Part shown: piece by piece, positions 5,570 to 7,118 of the stretch | Position numbering within the stretch: the stretch's first letter is position 1 | How the letters are laid out: each line of letters opens with the position of its first letter | Assembly (NCBI GenBank): GCA_002429615.1 | Contig: DJAN01000182.1 | Span: 1-7,118 of the forward strand | DNA from: Lysobacteraceae bacterium UBA6001 | Lineage (GTDB): Bacteria; Pseudomonadota; Gammaproteobacteria; Xanthomonadales; Xanthomonadaceae | Length of the DNA stretch: 7,118 nucleotides | Reading direction: 5' to 3' | Program-made: the position numbers and the translations under genes | Notes under the pieces: generated by a model | Told to the model about the DNA's origin: nothing | Seen by the model: the letters and a program-made list of their open reading frames with translations, nothing else | Database searches by the model: none

Positions 5570-6703
5570 ATGAGCGCAACGCACGCAGTCCCCACCGCCT
5601 GTGAGAACTGCCAGACGGCGCTCCAGGGTCATTACTGCCACGCCTGCGGGCAGAGCGCCCATAACCCCGTGCGCAGCTTCGCGCATGCGGTGGAGGAGGT
5701 GTTCGAATCGTTCTGGCACCTGGACGGGCGCATCTTCCGCACCTTGCGCGATCTGCTCGTGCCCGGCCGGCTGGCCAACGCCTACCTGGAAGGCAAGCGC
5801 GTGCGCTACATCCCGCCGCTGCGCCTGTTCGTGGTGCTGAGCCTGCTGACGTTCTTCGTGGCCAAGATCGCCGTGCACATCGACAGCGACGCGAAGGACA
5901 ACGATGCCCGCACCCAGGCCACCGCGCAGCTGCGCGGCAACTTCGAGCAGGCCAAGACGCCGGAGGAAGTGGAGCTGCTGCGGCGCAAGCTCATCGACGC
6001 GATGAAGGAAGGCCGCGAGCAGATGCCGGCGCACATCCCCGGCGCGCGCGCCGGCTTCGATGCGGGTATCGCCAACATCGACAAGCAGGCCCAGCGCCGG
6101 CTCAAGGCGCTCGGTGCGCCGGTGACGGTGGCCCCGGAAGCGGAGTTCGCCAGGAGCGATGCCGACGAGGACCTGGGTGAGTCGACACCGTTCGAAAGCC
6201 CGATGCCCGGCTTCGCCAACCGCTGGGTCGACGAGCAGGTGAAGCGGATCAACAACAACGTGCCGCGCCTGCAGGAAGACCCGCAGCGCGCGGTCAATGC
6301 CTTCTTCGCCGCGGTGCCGTCCACGCTGTTCGTGCTGGTGCCGTTGTTCGCGCTGCTGCTGAAGGTGTTCTATCTCTTCAACAAGCGCGGCTACCTGGAG
6401 CACCTGGTGGTCGCGCTGTACAGCCACGCCTTCCTGCTGCTGGACCTGCTGGCGGTGCTGCTGCTCAGCCTGCTCGGCACGGCGGTGGCGTCGTGGGGTA
6501 CCTGGCCGGGGGCCATCATCGGCCTGCTGCAGTTCGCGCTGGTGATGTGGATGCCGGTCTACCTGCTGCTGATGCAGCAGCGCGTCTATCGCCAGTTCTG
6601 GCTGGTGACGGTCATCAAGTACTGCACGATCGGCGGCATCTACTTCACGGTGGTGATCTTCGCCGCCACGCTGCTGGCGGTGGCCAGCATCGCGCGGATC
6701 TGA
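5570..6703 (+). CDS. DUF3667-type membrane protein with N-terminal zinc ribbon
   Basis: This is a 377-residue protein. The N-terminus has two CxxC knuckles (Cys11, Cys14, Cys23, Cys26; CENC and CHAC), a likely zinc ribbon. The DUF3667 signature region follows: about residues 33-84, with HLDGRIFRTLRDLLVPG and LEGKRVRYIPPLRLF. Predicted membrane segments lie at roughly 84-103, 247-268, 280-303, 312-336 and 350-373. Between the first and second is a charged hydrophilic region of about 140 residues (104-245), predicted helical and rich in Glu, Arg and Gln. The ATG at 5570 lies just before the zinc ribbon; no Shine-Dalgarno is visible. A six-codon reading frame (5553-5573) ends in a TGA overlapping this ATG and might couple translation. 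The gene is divergent from the MATE gene and converges with a DUF3106-type gene 7 bases away. No biochemical function is established for the family, to my knowledge. Confidence 0.85.
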   Translation: MSATHAVPTACENCQTALQGHYCHACGQSAHNPVRSFAHAVEEVFESFWHLDGRIFRTLRDLLVPGRLANAYLEGKRVRYIPPLRLFVVLSLLTFFVAKIAVHIDSDAKDNDARTQATAQLRGNFEQAKTPEEVELLRRKLIDAMKEGREQMPAHIPGARAGFDAGIANIDKQAQRRLKALGAPVTVAPEAEFARSDADEDLGESTPFESPMPGFANRWVDEQVKRINNNVPRLQEDPQRAVNAFFAAVPSTLFVLVPLFALLLKVFYLFNKRGYLEHLVVALYSHAFLLLDLLAVLLLSLLGTAVASWGTWPGAIIGLLQFALVMWMPVYLLLMQQRVYRQFWLVTVIKYCTIGGIYFTVVIFAATLLAVASIARI

Positions 6704-6710
6704 GCGCGCC

Positions 6711-7118
6711 TCAACGCGCCAGGTGCGTGCGCAGCCAGCTGGCGCGCGCGCCTGGCGCCTGCGCCAGCAGGTCCTCGCGCAGCTTCTCGCGATCCTGCGG
6801 CGCGGTGCGCTGGGCGATCACCGCGAGCTGGCCCAGCTGCGCATCGTCCAGCGCGCGCAGCAGGTCGAGCACCTGCCCACGCTGCGACGGTGGCACGTAG
6901 CCGAACATCGGCTGCAGGCCGGCGTAGTGCCGGCCCACTTGCGGCCCCAGACGCCAGCCATCGCGATACAGGCTGTCCATCGCCTCGAAACGGGTACGCA
7001 GCGCCTGCTGCTGGTCCGGCGGCAGCGCGGCCATCCGCGCCTGGGCCTGGCGGATGCGTGCGCGCTCTGCCTCGCCCAGCGCCTGCCAGGCGGCATACCG
7101 GGCACGCGCGTCCTTGCG
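6711..7118 (-). CDS. DUF3106-type protein, C-terminal part (5' end outside the window)
   Basis: The frame is open on the minus strand from the right edge (7118) to a TGA at 6711-6713, giving 135 residues. An internal ATG at 7034 would yield 107 residues, but the frame continues upstream with in-family sequence (YAAWQALGEAERARIRQAQ), so the gene is truncated by the window edge. The protein is hydrophilic and helical, with a regular pattern of Trp, Leu, Arg and Glu and Q/E-rich helices (LPPDQQQALRTRFEAM, SQRGQVLDLLRALDDAQL). This resembles DUF3106, a family of small, probably exported proteobacterial proteins of unknown function. No cysteines or catalytic motifs are visible. A signal peptide, if present, lies outside the window. 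It is convergent with the DUF3667 gene, with 7 bases between the stop codons and no room for a separate terminator. Confidence 0.75.
   Translation of the reverse strand, partial: RKDARARYAAWQALGEAERARIRQAQARMAALPPDQQQALRTRFEAMDSLYRDGWRLGPQVGRHYAGLQPMFGYVPPSQRGQVLDLLRALDDAQLGQLAVIAQRTAPQDREKLREDLLAQAPGARASWLRTHLAR
6716..6758 (+). other. Strong hairpin at the 3' end of the DUF3667 transcript
   Basis: Starting 13 bases after the DUF3667 stop, bases 6716-6732 can pair with 6742-6758 as 17 continuous pairs around a 9-base loop. Two of the pairs (6724 with 6750, and 6728 with 6746) are T-G. In plus-strand RNA they form G-U wobbles; in minus-strand RNA they would be A-C mismatches. The structure lies within the last codons of the convergent DUF3106-type gene. 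There is no U tract, so it may protect or end the plus-strand mRNA rather than act as a classical terminator. Confidence 0.45.

Noticed and set aside
5455..5595. N-terminal extension of the MATE protein
   Set aside because: The added residues are not membrane-like and the extension would cross the start of the divergent DUF3667 gene.
1..7118. Defence system, prophage, toxin-antitoxin pair or other new multigene system
   Set aside because: No nuclease, helicase, reverse transcriptase, integrase, toxin-antitoxin or phage signature is visible. Base composition is even across the window and the genes look like ordinary chromosomal genes of the lineage.

Overview
The window is GC-rich, densely coded chromosomal DNA that looks like a gammaproteobacterium of the Xanthomonadaceae/Lysobacteraceae (Xanthomonas, Stenotrophomonas, Pseudoxanthomonas or a relative). 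This is inferred from the gene mix (DUF4124 proteins, long-form SppA, a NorM-type MATE pump, DUF3667 and DUF3106 proteins) and from REP-like GTGGGAGGGGCTTCAGCCCC units in an intergenic gap. The genus cannot be fixed from the sequence alone. I see no tRNA, rRNA, CRISPR array, transposase, phage gene or recognisable defence system.

Layout, left to right. Positions 1-869 hold two plus-strand genes joined by an ATGA stop/start overlap. The first is cut by the left window edge. Both encode small cysteine-containing proteins with proline-rich linkers and appear to share a C-terminal domain; the second has a signal peptide and a DUF4124-like N-terminus. A minus-strand short-chain dehydrogenase/reductase (857-1633) meets the second gene tail to tail with a 13-base overlap. 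A small plus-strand lipoprotein (1717-1935) diverges from the reductase. The gap 1936-2109 holds an inverted pair of REP-like elements and a strong bidirectional terminator.

On the minus strand a MATE multidrug transporter (5454-4093) is followed after 81 bases by sppA (4011-2110), a membrane-anchored signal peptide peptidase. The two may be co-transcribed and end at the shared terminator. Divergent from the MATE gene is a plus-strand DUF3667 membrane protein with an N-terminal zinc ribbon (5570-6703). It converges with a DUF3106-type protein on the minus strand (6711 to the right edge), with only 7 bases between their stop codons.

Most products act at or beyond the inner membrane: two probable exported cysteine proteins, a lipoprotein, a membrane protease, an efflux pump and a zinc-ribbon membrane protein. 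The reductase is the only clear cytoplasmic enzyme. Nothing shows that these genes form one pathway, and the region reads as ordinary core or lineage-specific chromosome. The points most worth a second look are the paired cysteine proteins, the REP doublet, and a strong hairpin at the end of the DUF3667 gene whose G-U pairs favour the plus-strand RNA.
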